Assembly: GCF_009674485.1 (NCBI RefSeq)
Contig: NZ_WKJJ01000014.1
Coordinates: forward strand, 1-64,000
Direction of reading: 5' to 3'
DNA: 64,000 nt
Source of the DNA: Pseudoduganella rivuli
GTDB lineage: Bacteria > Pseudomonadota > Gammaproteobacteria > Burkholderiales > Burkholderiaceae_D
The number at the start of each line of letters is the position of its first letter. The stretch's first letter is position 1. A program made the translations under genes and the position numbers. The notes beneath the pieces were generated by a model, which searched no databases, was not told the DNA's origin, and saw only the letters and a list, made by a program, of their open reading frames with translations. Of the stretch, positions 19,837 to 28,642 are shown piece after piece.

Positions 19837-20463
19837 TCAGCGCACCGGACGGATCCGGTAGACGCAGCGGCGCGCCCCGGACAGCAAGTGTTCAGCCCGT
19901 TCCACTGTGCAGTTATCGCCCAGCACGCGCTGGAATACTTGCAGTTCGGAGCGGCAAAAACCCTGGCAGGCGGTGGCCGCCGCGCAGATCGGGCAGTGAT
20001 TTTCCATCAGCAGCAGGCTGCCATCGTCCTGCACCGCCACTTCGGCCATGTAGCCTTCCGTTTCCCGCACGGCCGCCAGGGCCGCCGCCTGGCTTTCCAG
20101 CGCCGGCGGCGCCTTTGCCAGCGCGGCGCGGTACAGCGCTTCGCTGTCCTGTTCCCGCGCCGCGATCAGCTTGTCGAGCCCCGCCTCGCCGAACAAGGCG
20201 CGCACCTGCGTAATCATTTGCAAAGTCAAATCCGCGTGGCGGTCGGGGAAGCGGGCATGGCCGGCCGCTGTCAAATGCCAGCGGCGCGACGGGCGCCCCA
20301 CCTTGTCGGCCACGTCATCGAAGGCCGCCAGGCCCTTTTCCTGCGCCGCTTCCAGCTGGCGCCGCGCGCCCATCGACGTCAGGCCCAGCAAGTCCGCCAG
20401 CGTTTGCGCGCTTTGCGGCCCGCGTGTTTTCAGTAAATACAGGACGTGGTCAAAGGTGTTCAT
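19837..20463 (-). CDS. SufR-like HTH regulator with Cys cluster
   Basis: 208 aa. N-terminal winged helix (about 1-75; 'SAQTLADLLGLTSMGARRQLE', then 'GRPSRRWHLTAAG'). C-terminal cysteines in 'ENHCPICAAATACQGFCRSE' resemble the Fe-S ligands of SufR-type regulators, suggesting redox or Fe-S sensing. It follows the MFS gene by 7 bp and is probably in its operon, thus a candidate to act on the palindrome over that promoter. Confidence 0.75.
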   Translation of the reverse strand: MNTFDHVLYLLKTRGPQSAQTLADLLGLTSMGARRQLEAAQEKGLAAFDDVADKVGRPSRRWHLTAAGHARFPDRHADLTLQMITQVRALFGEAGLDKLIAAREQDSEALYRAALAKAPPALESQAAALAAVRETEGYMAEVAVQDDGSLLLMENHCPICAAATACQGFCRSELQVFQRVLGDNCTVERAEHLLSGARRCVYRIRPVR

Positions 20464-20470
20464 GGTGCAA

Positions 20471-21697
20471 TCATTCAGTCGGCGCGGGCGCCATGCCGGA
20501 CGTGGGTGGCAGCGCCTGCTTTCCCCACGCCAGCCAGTTCCATCCGGACCAGGCCGCCAATGCGGCGCCCAGCACCAGGATCAGCCGCGTATCGGCCAGG
20601 GTCAGCACGGAGCCGGCCAGCGCCATCAGTATATTCGCCACGCAGAACGTCGTCGACAGCAAGCCCATGACGGCGCCCTGGCCGTGCGCACCGAAGCGCC
20701 CCGCCGCCCAGTGCTGCACGGTGGCGCTGTAAAACGCGTTGGGAATGCCGAACAGCACGATACCCGCCAGGCCGATCCACAGCTGGCCGACACCCAGCAA
20801 GCCCACGGCGCACGCCAGCGCCAGCGCATGGCAGCCGGCGCGCCGCATCGGCGCCGTCTCGGCGCTGCGGCCCGCCATCACGGCCGCCACCGTCATCACA
20901 CCGCACAGGCCCACATTGGCGGCGGCAATGCTTTGCGCATCGTAATGGGCAATTTCCACCAGCCACAGCGGATAAAATTCGTAGAACGCCGTGACGCCGC
21001 ACATCATGGCCAGGTGCAGCACGAACAACTTGCGCAATTCCGGGTGCCGGACCAGGTTCAGCGCATGGCGCTCGCGCGCCACCTGCCACCACGAGTCCGC
21101 GCCAGGCTGGCCCGCGTCGCGCGGCAACACGCAGGCCACCAGCAGCGCCACGCACAGCATGGCCACGGCGGCGATCCAGAACGGCACCGTCACGCCGAAC
21201 CCGACGGTCACGCCGCCCAGCAGCGGCCCCGCCAGCCAGCCCAGGTGGAACGCCCCGTTCAGCCACCCGAGGGCACGCAGGCGCAACGGCCCGTCGAGCC
21301 GCTCGGCCAGCATGGCGCGCGCCACCGCCCCGTTACCCTCCAACAGGCCGGTGGCAAAGCGGGCCACGATAAACAGCGGATACGATTCGGCCAGCATCGC
21401 CAGCGCCGTCGCGGCGTGGCCCAGCGCGGCGCCCAGGCCCGTCGCCAGCAGCACGGGACGGCGGCCGTAACGGTCCGACATCGAACCCAGCACGGCGGAA
21501 CCGATCAGCAGGCCCAGCGGATTGACCATCAGCGCCACGCCAAACAGCAGCTTGGGCGGCAACCCCAGGAATTGATTCAAGCCGTTTTCCGCGCCGGCGG
21601 CGAACAGCGGCGGCAGGATCGGGTACGACAGCGACGCCCCGATGGTGGACAGCAGGGCCAGCAGGCAGGCGGCGGCAATCAGCAGGGCATGTTTCAT
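20471..21697 (-). CDS. MFS transporter (TetA/drug exporter-like)
   Basis: 408 aa, 12 helices. 'GSMSDRYGRRPVLLATGLG' is motif A; 'RFATGLLEGNGAVARAMLAE' resembles motif C of drug exporters. Substrate unknown. No Shine-Dalgarno is seen; the predicted mRNA leader is only about 20 bases and is occupied by the operator palindrome. Confidence 0.8.
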   Translation of the reverse strand: MKHALLIAAACLLALLSTIGASLSYPILPPLFAAGAENGLNQFLGLPPKLLFGVALMVNPLGLLIGSAVLGSMSDRYGRRPVLLATGLGAALGHAATALAMLAESYPLFIVARFATGLLEGNGAVARAMLAERLDGPLRLRALGWLNGAFHLGWLAGPLLGGVTVGFGVTVPFWIAAVAMLCVALLVACVLPRDAGQPGADSWWQVARERHALNLVRHPELRKLFVLHLAMMCGVTAFYEFYPLWLVEIAHYDAQSIAAANVGLCGVMTVAAVMAGRSAETAPMRRAGCHALALACAVGLLGVGQLWIGLAGIVLFGIPNAFYSATVQHWAAGRFGAHGQGAVMGLLSTTFCVANILMALAGSVLTLADTRLILVLGAALAAWSGWNWLAWGKQALPPTSGMAPAPTE

Positions 21698-21699
21698 AG

Positions 21700-21754
21700 G
21701 CGTATATTTTCAACAAGATCGTTGAAATATACGCGCCACCCATCAATATGTAAA
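21700..21754 (-). promoter_or_regulatory. promoter with overlapping operator palindrome for MFS-regulator operon
   Basis: Minus-strand promoter TTTACA (21754-21749), 17-bp spacer, TATATT (21731-21726). The -10 lies inside an inverted repeat (21700-21714 with 21721-21734; 14-base arms, one bulged T, 6-base centre). The centre reads TTTCAAC-AAGATC-GTTGAAA. Binding there would block both polymerase and the start of the mRNA. Confidence 0.6.
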
Positions 21755-21792
21755 TACTTTTGTTTACTTATTTTCCCTGTGGCCGGCTCCCG

Positions 21793-22242
21793 TTACAGGG
21801 TTGGCAACTTGCGGAACCCGACGCCGAAGCGGTTCCAGCTGTTGATGGCGTTGACGGCCATGGTCACCGCCACCATTTCCGCCGGCGTGAACTGTTCCGC
21901 CAGCGCAGCGTAATCAGTATCCGGCGCGTGGCTTTGCGCCAGCAGGGTCAGCGCTTCGGTCCACGCCAGCGCGGCCCGCTCGCGGGGCGTGAAGAATGGT
22001 GTTTCGCGCCAGACGGACACGCCGGTGATGCGGCGCTCGCTTTCGCCCTGCTTACGCATGTCGCCGGCATGCAGGTCGACGCAATAGGCGCAGCCGTTGA
22101 TTTGCGAGGCGCGCAATTTGATCAGTTCGATCAACGCCGGTTCCAGTCCCAGTTTGCCGACCGCCACTTCCATGGCCATCATGGCTTTCATGGCATCCGG
22201 CGCGGCCGCGTAGAAATCGATGCGGGGGGTATGGGCTTGCAT
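21793..22242 (-). CDS. carboxymuconolactone decarboxylase / AhpD-like protein
   Basis: 149 aa. Has the AhpD-type redox motif 'NGCAYCVDLHAGDM' (CxxC with His) and 'WTEALTLLA'. Likely a peroxidase or peroxide-linked protein. GGAG seven bases before ATG 22242 sets the start. Divergent from a MocR regulator, a frequent pairing for this family. Confidence 0.85.
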   Translation of the reverse strand: MQAHTPRIDFYAAAPDAMKAMMAMEVAVGKLGLEPALIELIKLRASQINGCAYCVDLHAGDMRKQGESERRITGVSVWRETPFFTPRERAALAWTEALTLLAQSHAPDTDYAALAEQFTPAEMVAVTMAVNAINSWNRFGVGFRKLPTL

Positions 22243-22375
22243 GGTGTCGCTCCTTGTCGGGTTGGTGGATGGCGCCATTGTAGGAAGCGCCACCACCGCC
22301 CGAGGATGCCAATTCCCGCAAAAACGCCGGGGCCAAGGTTGCCAACCTGAGCGAAAACGGGCAGCCTAGCGGTCC

Positions 22376-23809
22376 ATGGAATTGCATATCGTCATCGAAG
22401 GCCGTAAAGACCTGGCCGGCCAGCTGTACCGCCAGCTCGGCGACGCCATCCGCAGCGGCCGCCTCGCCCACGGCCAGCAATTGCCGCCATCGCGGCTGCT
22501 GGCCGAACAGCTGGGCGTGTCCCGCAAGACCGTGGCACAAGCGTACAGCCGCCTGACACTGGACAAGCTGGTGGTGGGCAAAGTCGGCGCCGGCAGCTTC
22601 GTGCAGGCGCCGCCCAGGCGCGGCGCGCCCCGCGCGCAAGCCGCGCCGCTGGCGGCGGCCAGCACCGTGGCGCGCTGGGACGCCCTGCCCGCGCCGCTGC
22701 GCCATCCCGCGCCGGAAGGCCGCGCGCGCTATGAATTTGTCGGAGGCCGCCCGGCCGCCAGCCTGTTTCCCCAGCAAGACTGGCGGCGCTGCGTGCTGCA
22801 TGGCATGCGCGATGAAGCGAACGCGCGCGGCCGCTATGTTGAAACCGAAGGCGTACCCGCGCTGCGCGACGCGATTGCCCGCCACGTGGCGTTTACCCGC
22901 GGCGTGGTGTGCACGGCGGCCCAGGTGGTGGTGACCAATGGCGCACAACAGGCGCTGGATTTGCTGGGCCGCGTGCTGCTCGAGCCCGGCTGCGTGGCAG
23001 CGGTGGAAGATCCCGGCTACCCGGCCGCGCGCATGTTGTTTGCCGGCCAGGGCGCGCAGGTGGTGGGCGTGCCGGTCGACCACGACGGCATCCTCCCCGA
23101 CCTGATTCCCGCCAACGCGCGCCTGGTCTACGTCACGCCGGCGCACCAGTTTCCCCTGGGGATGCCGATGAGCGTGGCGCGCAAGCGCGCCTTGCTGGCC
23201 CGGGCCAGGGCCATCGGCGCCATCGTCATCGAAGACGATTACGACAGCGCGTTCCGTTACGAGGGCCGCCCCACCGATTCATTAGCCGGCATGGACAAGC
23301 ACGGCATCGTCGCCTACGTCGGCACGTTTTCCAAAGTGCTGACGCCGGAATTGCGCATCGGCTTCATGGTGGCGCCCGATGCGCTGCTCAATGCAGTGCA
23401 GAATGCCAAGCATTACAGCGACTGGCATACCGCCGCCCTGCCGCAGCATGCGCTGGCGCGCTTTATCAGCGAAGGCGCGCTGCTCAGGCACATCCGCCGC
23501 TGCCACGCCGTCTATGCGCAGCGGCGCGAGCACCTGCGCGCCGGTTTCGCGCAATGGCTGGCGCCCTGGTTCGACCTGCTGCCCGCCACGGCGGGTTTCC
23601 ACATGGCGGCGCACTGCCGCCGCGACGTGGACATGGACCAGTTGCTGCGCCTGGCGCGGCGCGCCGACGTCGGCCTGTACACGCTGGGCAAATTCTATTG
23701 CAGCCAGCCGCCGCGCGAAGGCTTGATGCTGGGCTACGGCGCGATCGACACGCTCGATATCGGCACGGCATTGCAGCGCGTGCGCGATATCCTCGAGCAA
23801 TCGGACTAA
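22376..23809 (+). CDS. MocR-type regulator (GntR HTH plus aminotransferase domain)
   Basis: 477 aa. GntR winged helix at about 10-75 ('LPPSRLLAEQLGVSRKTVAQAYSRL'), linker, then a class I aminotransferase-like domain (110-470) with PLP lysine Lys320 ('GTFSKVLTPELR') and 'VTPAHQFPLGMPMS'. Such proteins sense PLP or amino compounds. Likely controls the divergent AhpD-like gene; AGGTT-GCC-AACCT at 22336-22348 is a possible operator. Confidence 0.85.
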   Translation: MELHIVIEGRKDLAGQLYRQLGDAIRSGRLAHGQQLPPSRLLAEQLGVSRKTVAQAYSRLTLDKLVVGKVGAGSFVQAPPRRGAPRAQAAPLAAASTVARWDALPAPLRHPAPEGRARYEFVGGRPAASLFPQQDWRRCVLHGMRDEANARGRYVETEGVPALRDAIARHVAFTRGVVCTAAQVVVTNGAQQALDLLGRVLLEPGCVAAVEDPGYPAARMLFAGQGAQVVGVPVDHDGILPDLIPANARLVYVTPAHQFPLGMPMSVARKRALLARARAIGAIVIEDDYDSAFRYEGRPTDSLAGMDKHGIVAYVGTFSKVLTPELRIGFMVAPDALLNAVQNAKHYSDWHTAALPQHALARFISEGALLRHIRRCHAVYAQRREHLRAGFAQWLAPWFDLLPATAGFHMAAHCRRDVDMDQLLRLARRADVGLYTLGKFYCSQPPREGLMLGYGAIDTLDIGTALQRVRDILEQSD

Positions 23810-23895
23810 ACCACGCCCGCCCGCACGGTAGCGGGGCCATGCTGGCGGGCGGCCAGCCGTGCTAACCTGTTGGCAGTTCCTATCCCGGAGTCCGA

Positions 23896-25554
23896 ATGAG
23901 CAGTTACCTGGAAGCCTCCGCGCGCGAACGGCTGCGCCAGCTGTGCGATGCGGACACCTTCGACGAATTTGCCGGTCCCGGCCACCATCCCGCCAGTCCG
24001 CACCTGGCGCTGCTGGATGCGCCCACGTCGCCGGACGACGGCATCGCCGTGGGCCGGGCCCGCATCGGCGGCATGCCCGTGTTCGTGGCCGCCCAGGATG
24101 GCGCCTTCATGGGCGGCACGGTGGGCGAAGTGCATGGCGCCAAGCTGACGGGCATGCTGCGCCGCGCCGTGGCGGAACGTCCGCAAGCGGTGCTGCTGCT
24201 GATCGATTCCGGCGGCGTGCGCCTGCATGAAGCCAACGCGGGCCTGATCGGCGTGGCCGAAGTGCTGCGCGCCATGCTCGACGTGCGCGCGGCCGGCATC
24301 CCCGTGATGGCGCTGGTGGGCGGCGCCTGCGGCGCGTTTGGCGGCATGGGTATCGCGGCCTGCTGCGCCAACGCCGTCATCATGTCGGAACCGGCGCGCC
24401 TGGCCATGTCGGGTCCGGACGTCATTGCCACCGCGCACGGCGAGGAGGAATTCGATGCGGGCGACCGCGCGCTCGTATGGCGCGTCACGGGCGGCAAGCA
24501 CCGCCGCCTGCTGGGCGATTGCCAGGCGCTGGTCGACGACGACGTGGCGGCGTTCCGCGCGGCCGCCATGGACGCGGTTGCCGCTATCGCCACGGCGGGC
24601 GGCGCGGCGCTGTCGGCGGCCGCGCTGGAATACGAACAGGCGCTGCTGGCAGGCCGCATCGCGCGCTTCGGCGCCCTGTCCGACCCGATCGACATCTGGG
24701 CTGCGCGGGGCGTCCCCGATCCGGCCGCCGTGCCGGCGCTGGAGACGGCGCCCTTCAACGCGATGGCCGCCGCGCTGCCCCCGCTGCCTGAAGGTGCGCT
24801 GCAGGACGGTATGCAGTCCCGGGAAGATGGCGGCGACAACTGGCAAGCCGTGGCCGGCCAACTGTTCCCGCAAGGACACGGCATCGTGCGGCAAGGCGCG
24901 GTGCTCAGCGGCAGCGCCCGTTTGAACGGCCAGCCGGTGGCCGTCGTCGGCACCTGCGGCCACGCGGCCATCGGCGTTGAAGTCGCGCTGGCGCAAGCCC
25001 GCGCCGTGCTCGATGCGATGCGCGACCATCCGGGCCGCCCCATCATCCTGCTAGTCGATACGCAGGGCCAGCGCCTGCGCCGGCGCGATGAAATGCTGGG
25101 AATTAACCGCTACATGGCGCACCTCGGCAAATGCATCGACCTGGCGCGCCGCCGTGGCCACAAGGTGGTGGCGCTGGTCTACGGCCAGGCGCTGTCGGGC
25201 GGTTTTGTCACCAGCGGCCTGATGGCCAATGCCTGTTATGCATTGCCGGACGCGGCCATCCGCGTGATGGCGTTGCCCGCCATGTCGCGCATCACCAGGG
25301 TGCCGCTGGAGCGCCTGCAACAGCTGGCAACCGGCCACCCGGTGTTTGCCCCGGGCCCGGAAAATTACCTGCGCATGGGCGGCCTGGCGGCGATCTGGGA
25401 AGGGTCGGCCATGCACATCGCACTGACGATGGCGCTGCACGATTGCCCCCGGCTGGATTTCCGCGCCGCACAGGGCGCGCAGCGCGGCGGGCGCAAACTG
25501 GCCGCCGCCATCATCGACGCCATCGTGGAGGGCCGCCATGTACAAGCGCCATGA
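23896..25554 (+). CDS. mdcDE: malonate decarboxylase beta-gamma fusion (MdcD-MdcE)
   Basis: 552 aa. Residues 1-290 match the beta subunit (crotonase-like carboxyltransferase: 'DSGGVRLHEANAGL', 'GGACGAFGGMGIAA'). Residues about 300-552 match the gamma subunit ('LVDTQGQRLRRRDEMLG', 'GQALSGGFVTSGLMANACYALPDA'). In most Mdc systems these are separate proteins. Beta/gamma decarboxylates malonyl-ACP. GGAG seven bases upstream. The alpha subunit (MdcA), the acyl carrier protein (MdcC) and MdcB are not in this window. Confidence 0.85.
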   Translation: MSSYLEASARERLRQLCDADTFDEFAGPGHHPASPHLALLDAPTSPDDGIAVGRARIGGMPVFVAAQDGAFMGGTVGEVHGAKLTGMLRRAVAERPQAVLLLIDSGGVRLHEANAGLIGVAEVLRAMLDVRAAGIPVMALVGGACGAFGGMGIAACCANAVIMSEPARLAMSGPDVIATAHGEEEFDAGDRALVWRVTGGKHRRLLGDCQALVDDDVAAFRAAAMDAVAAIATAGGAALSAAALEYEQALLAGRIARFGALSDPIDIWAARGVPDPAAVPALETAPFNAMAAALPPLPEGALQDGMQSREDGGDNWQAVAGQLFPQGHGIVRQGAVLSGSARLNGQPVAVVGTCGHAAIGVEVALAQARAVLDAMRDHPGRPIILLVDTQGQRLRRRDEMLGINRYMAHLGKCIDLARRRGHKVVALVYGQALSGGFVTSGLMANACYALPDAAIRVMALPAMSRITRVPLERLQQLATGHPVFAPGPENYLRMGGLAAIWEGSAMHIALTMALHDCPRLDFRAAQGAQRGGRKLAAAIIDAIVEGRHVQAP

Positions 25555-26188
25555 TTTGCTGTGGCTGACCCGGGCCGGCTGGCAAGCCGCGCTCGACGGC
25601 CATCCCGAACACCTGGCTGTTTTCTCCTACTGGCGCGACGAGGAATGGCCGGTGGCGGTGCGCCGCCATGATGCCGGCATCAATCCCGGGCAGGAAGTCT
25701 GCGTGGGCCTGTCGCTGCCGCCCGATGCGCAAGGACGCCAACAACGGATCGGCTGGCGCGTTCCAACTTCGTGCGTGGAGCGCAGCGGCCCGCCGCTGAC
25801 ACTGAAGGCGGCGCGCCCCGCCCTGCCCGCCGATTGGCGGCCCGGCTATACGCGCCTGCAGGAACTGGCGGTGGGGCTGGATCTGCGCGTCTATGGCGCG
25901 CTGGCGTGGCAGGCGCTGACGTCGCTGCCTATCATCACGCCGGCATCGACCATCGACATCCTGCTGCGCCCCGTCAGCCGCCACCAGCTCCAGGCCGGGC
26001 TGGCGCTGCTGTCCGGCCCGGAACACGGCTTGCCGCTGGACGGCGAAATCATGTTCCCCAATGGCGACGCCGTCGCGTGGAAGGCATGGCCGGGCGCCGA
26101 CACCACCCGGGAGCTCGTGCTGGTGAAAACCCTGACGCAAGTCCGCATGGCTGATCCGGCCGACTTGCTGGCCACCCTGAAACGCTGA
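25538..26188 (+). CDS. mdcG: malonate decarboxylase holo-ACP synthase (MdcG)
   Basis: 216 aa. Attaches the 2'-(5''-triphosphoribosyl)-3'-dephospho-CoA prosthetic group to MdcC. 'YGALAWQALTSL' and 'LDGEIMFPNGDAVAWKAW' are family features. The nucleotidyltransferase DxD position reads 'STIDILLRP', i.e. the first Asp appears to be Thr. Overlaps the end of mdcDE by 17 bp, with GGAGGG ahead of its ATG. Confidence 0.8.
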   Translation: MYKRHDLLWLTRAGWQAALDGHPEHLAVFSYWRDEEWPVAVRRHDAGINPGQEVCVGLSLPPDAQGRQQRIGWRVPTSCVERSGPPLTLKAARPALPADWRPGYTRLQELAVGLDLRVYGALAWQALTSLPIITPASTIDILLRPVSRHQLQAGLALLSGPEHGLPLDGEIMFPNGDAVAWKAWPGADTTRELVLVKTLTQVRMADPADLLATLKR

Positions 26189-26204
26189 CGACGCGTCCGG
26201 CGCT

Positions 26205-28082
26205 TCAATGCACGGGCTGTCGCTGCGCTTCGATCAGCTGGCGCAGCGCTTCCGGCGGCATGGGCTTGCCCAGCAAGTAGCCCTGCGCATAGGTGCAGCC
26301 GGCCCGGCGCAGCCACTCCAGCTGTTCGCGGCTTTCCACGCCTTCGGCCACCACGGCCAGCTGGAAGTCGCGCGCCAGTGAAATCACGGCGCTGACGATG
26401 GTGGTGCCGTCGTCCGGCAGCGAACACGTGAAGCTGCGGTCGATCTTCAACTGGTTGATCGGGAAACGCTGCAGGTAGGCCAGCGACGAATACCCGGTGC
26501 CGAAGTCGTCGATCGACAGGCGCACACCCTTGCCGCGCGCTTCGCGCATGAATTGCACGGCCGATTCCACGTCTTCCATCAGCATGCTTTCCGTCAGTTC
26601 CAGTTCCAGCTGCATGGCCGGCAAGCCGGTCGCGGCCAGGGTGCGCAGCACCACGTCGAGGAAACCCTTTTCGCGCAACTGCCGCGCCGACACGTTGACG
26701 GCGATGCTGGGCGGGGGGATGCCCGCTTCTTCCGCCATGCGCATCCAGCGCGCAGCCTCGGTGCACGCCTGCAGCAGCACCCATTCGCCCAGCGCGACGA
26801 TCAGGCCACTGTCTTCCGCCACCGGGATGAATTCCGCGGGCGAGATAAAACCCTGTTCCGGGTGGCGCCAGCGCATCAGCGCTTCCGCCCCCACCAGTTG
26901 TTCCGTGCCGCAGTCGAACTGCGGCTGGTAATGCACTTCCAGGCCGCCGCTTTCCAGCGCGCGGCGCAATTCGCGCTCGAGGCGGATGCGGCGCTGCGTG
27001 CGCAGCGTCATTTCCGGCACGTACTCGGCCAGCCGGTTGCGGCCGGTTTTCTTGGCGTGATACAGGGCCGTGTCGGCGCCCGTCACCAATTCTTCGCGCG
27101 TGGCCGCATCGTCCGGATACAGGCACATGCCGACGCTGGCGGTGGCGAAGATATCGCTGCCTTCGATATGGAACGGCTTGCGCAGCGCTTCCGTCACGCG
27201 CCCGGCCAGCTGGCGCGCCACCTCGCGCTGCGGCACCGGCGACAGCACGATGGCGAATTCGTCGCCGCCGATGCGCGCCACCACGTCGCTGTCGCGCACC
27301 AGCGATGTCAGTTCGGCCGCCACCTTGCGCAGCAATTCATCGCCCGCGTGATGGCCGGCCGTATCGTTGACCACCTTGAAATTATCCAGGTCGATCAGCA
27401 GCAGCGCCACACTGCCGCCTGACGTGGGCTGCTGCGCCAGCCGCTGTTCCAGGATGCGGTAATTGGCGCGCCGGTTCGGCAAGTCCGTGACGGAATCCGT
27501 GTGCGCCAGGTTGTCCAGCGCCCGTTCCGCCTGCGCCACCCGGGCCCGCGTCTTGCGGATCAATTGCTGCGCCACGAACAGCGCGCCGACCGATGCGGCC
27601 AGCATCAGGCCGATATAGCGCACCATCGTGTCGCGGATACCTTGCGTGCTGTTGACCAGCACCACCTTGCCCAGCCGCGTGGCCTTGTAACCGATGTCGG
27701 ACGTCACCCGCACTTCGCCATAAGTGGGTTCGCCCTGCGGCGCCAGTTTCGGCGGCGCTTCATGGCCTTCCACGCTGTATTCGGAAAACAGGTCGCCGCC
27801 GGCGTCGTAGACGGCCACCTGCAACAGGTTGGGGGCGGAACGGAATGCGCGCAGCATGTCGGCGGCCGCGTCGCGGTCGCGGAACATCAGCGAGGCGGAA
27901 ATATTATCGGCCACGATGGCGGCCTGCACGTGGCTTTCCGTCACCAGCGCCTGGCGCTGCGACAGCAATTGATAAACCAGCAAGATGCAGCATGCCACCA
28001 CCACGGCGGTGGAAGCGGCCAGCATCTGGCCGGCGCCCAATATCGACGTCAGTTGCAGCGATTCTTTTTCTTTATGTTTCAC
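26205..28082 (-). CDS. CHASE8-GGDEF-EAL c-di-GMP protein
   Basis: 625 aa from GTG 28082. Two membrane helices bracket a periplasmic CHASE8-like sensor (about 35-150, 'ADNISASLMFRDRDAAADML'). Then GGDEF (about 195-360) with intact 'RIGGDEFAI' and I-site 'RDSD' five residues before it, and EAL (about 375-620) with 'GAEALMRW', 'DDFGTGYSSL' and 'AEGVES'. Both cyclase and phosphodiesterase residues look intact. The start overlaps the yfiR stop as GTGA with GAGGA upstream. The longer frame upstream is not coding. YfiR is the likely periplasmic inhibitor. Confidence 0.9.
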   Translation of the reverse strand: MKHKEKESLQLTSILGAGQMLAASTAVVVACCILLVYQLLSQRQALVTESHVQAAIVADNISASLMFRDRDAAADMLRAFRSAPNLLQVAVYDAGGDLFSEYSVEGHEAPPKLAPQGEPTYGEVRVTSDIGYKATRLGKVVLVNSTQGIRDTMVRYIGLMLAASVGALFVAQQLIRKTRARVAQAERALDNLAHTDSVTDLPNRRANYRILEQRLAQQPTSGGSVALLLIDLDNFKVVNDTAGHHAGDELLRKVAAELTSLVRDSDVVARIGGDEFAIVLSPVPQREVARQLAGRVTEALRKPFHIEGSDIFATASVGMCLYPDDAATREELVTGADTALYHAKKTGRNRLAEYVPEMTLRTQRRIRLERELRRALESGGLEVHYQPQFDCGTEQLVGAEALMRWRHPEQGFISPAEFIPVAEDSGLIVALGEWVLLQACTEAARWMRMAEEAGIPPPSIAVNVSARQLREKGFLDVVLRTLAATGLPAMQLELELTESMLMEDVESAVQFMREARGKGVRLSIDDFGTGYSSLAYLQRFPINQLKIDRSFTCSLPDDGTTIVSAVISLARDFQLAVVAEGVESREQLEWLRRAGCTYAQGYLLGKPMPPEALRQLIEAQRQPVH

Positions 28083-28642
28083 AGCACATTCCTCGCCAGC
28101 CGCAGCAAGCGCGAACTGAACTTCAATCCCATGCGCGCCGCCTCCCGCGTGTCGATATCGAATCGTACATGTTCCTCCTCGTCCACCAAGGTCACCGCGC
28201 CCGCATACTTGCCAGCCGCATTGCCGTCCACCACGTACAGCGTGGCGACGGGTTCCGGCGCGCGGCTGGGCGCCACCTCCACCGCCAGCACCGTGATGTC
28301 GCACACTTTTGGTGCACTTGCCGCGTCATACAGTGTCCACGGCCGTCCGTTGACCGGCTTGCCCTCCAGCTTGCGCAAGCTGTCCCACAAGGCGTGGGCC
28401 GGACGGGCGCAGACCGCGAAGGGCCGGTCCGGCGCGGCGCTTCCGGGCCACGTGGTAAACAGCGCGATATTGTAAATATACGCTGCCTTCAGCGCCCCGC
28501 CCTGTACCGGCGCCTGGGCGTGGCTTGCAGGCGACAATATACAAGCCAGGGCCAGCCACCCCGCATTCCACCCGTTATGCCACCACGCTCCCGGCGCGCG
28601 CGGGCGCGCCAGGCGAGCGGTGTGCCGGGTGGCCGTGACCAT
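28079..28642 (-). CDS. yfiR: YfiR family periplasmic protein
   Basis: 187 aa (DUF4154). Signal peptide with arginine-rich N-terminus, cleavage after about residue 43 ('ASHAQA'). Mature part has 'KAAYIYNIALFTTWP', 'FAVCARPAHALWDSL', 'CDITVLAV' and C-terminal 'GLKFSSRLLRLARNVL', as in YfiR. In Pseudomonas, YfiR restrains the cyclase YfiN. The ATG overlaps the receptor stop (TGATG) and its stop overlaps the cyclase start (GTGA): tight coupling. Confidence 0.85.
   Translation of the reverse strand: MVTATRHTARLARPRAPGAWWHNGWNAGWLALACILSPASHAQAPVQGGALKAAYIYNIALFTTWPGSAAPDRPFAVCARPAHALWDSLRKLEGKPVNGRPWTLYDAASAPKVCDITVLAVEVAPSRAPEPVATLYVVDGNAAGKYAGAVTLVDEEEHVRFDIDTREAARMGLKFSSRLLRLARNVL

Noticed and set aside
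23859..23895. missing mdcC (carrier protein) hidden upstream of mdcDE
   Set aside because: Only 86 bp lie between the MocR gene and mdcDE, too short for a ~100-aa carrier protein, and no such frame is present.
26205..28304. 699-aa version of the GGDEF-EAL protein starting at 28304
   Set aside because: The extra 74 residues are low-complexity and overlap yfiR in another frame. GTG 28082 with GAGGA and a GTGA overlap is the natural start.
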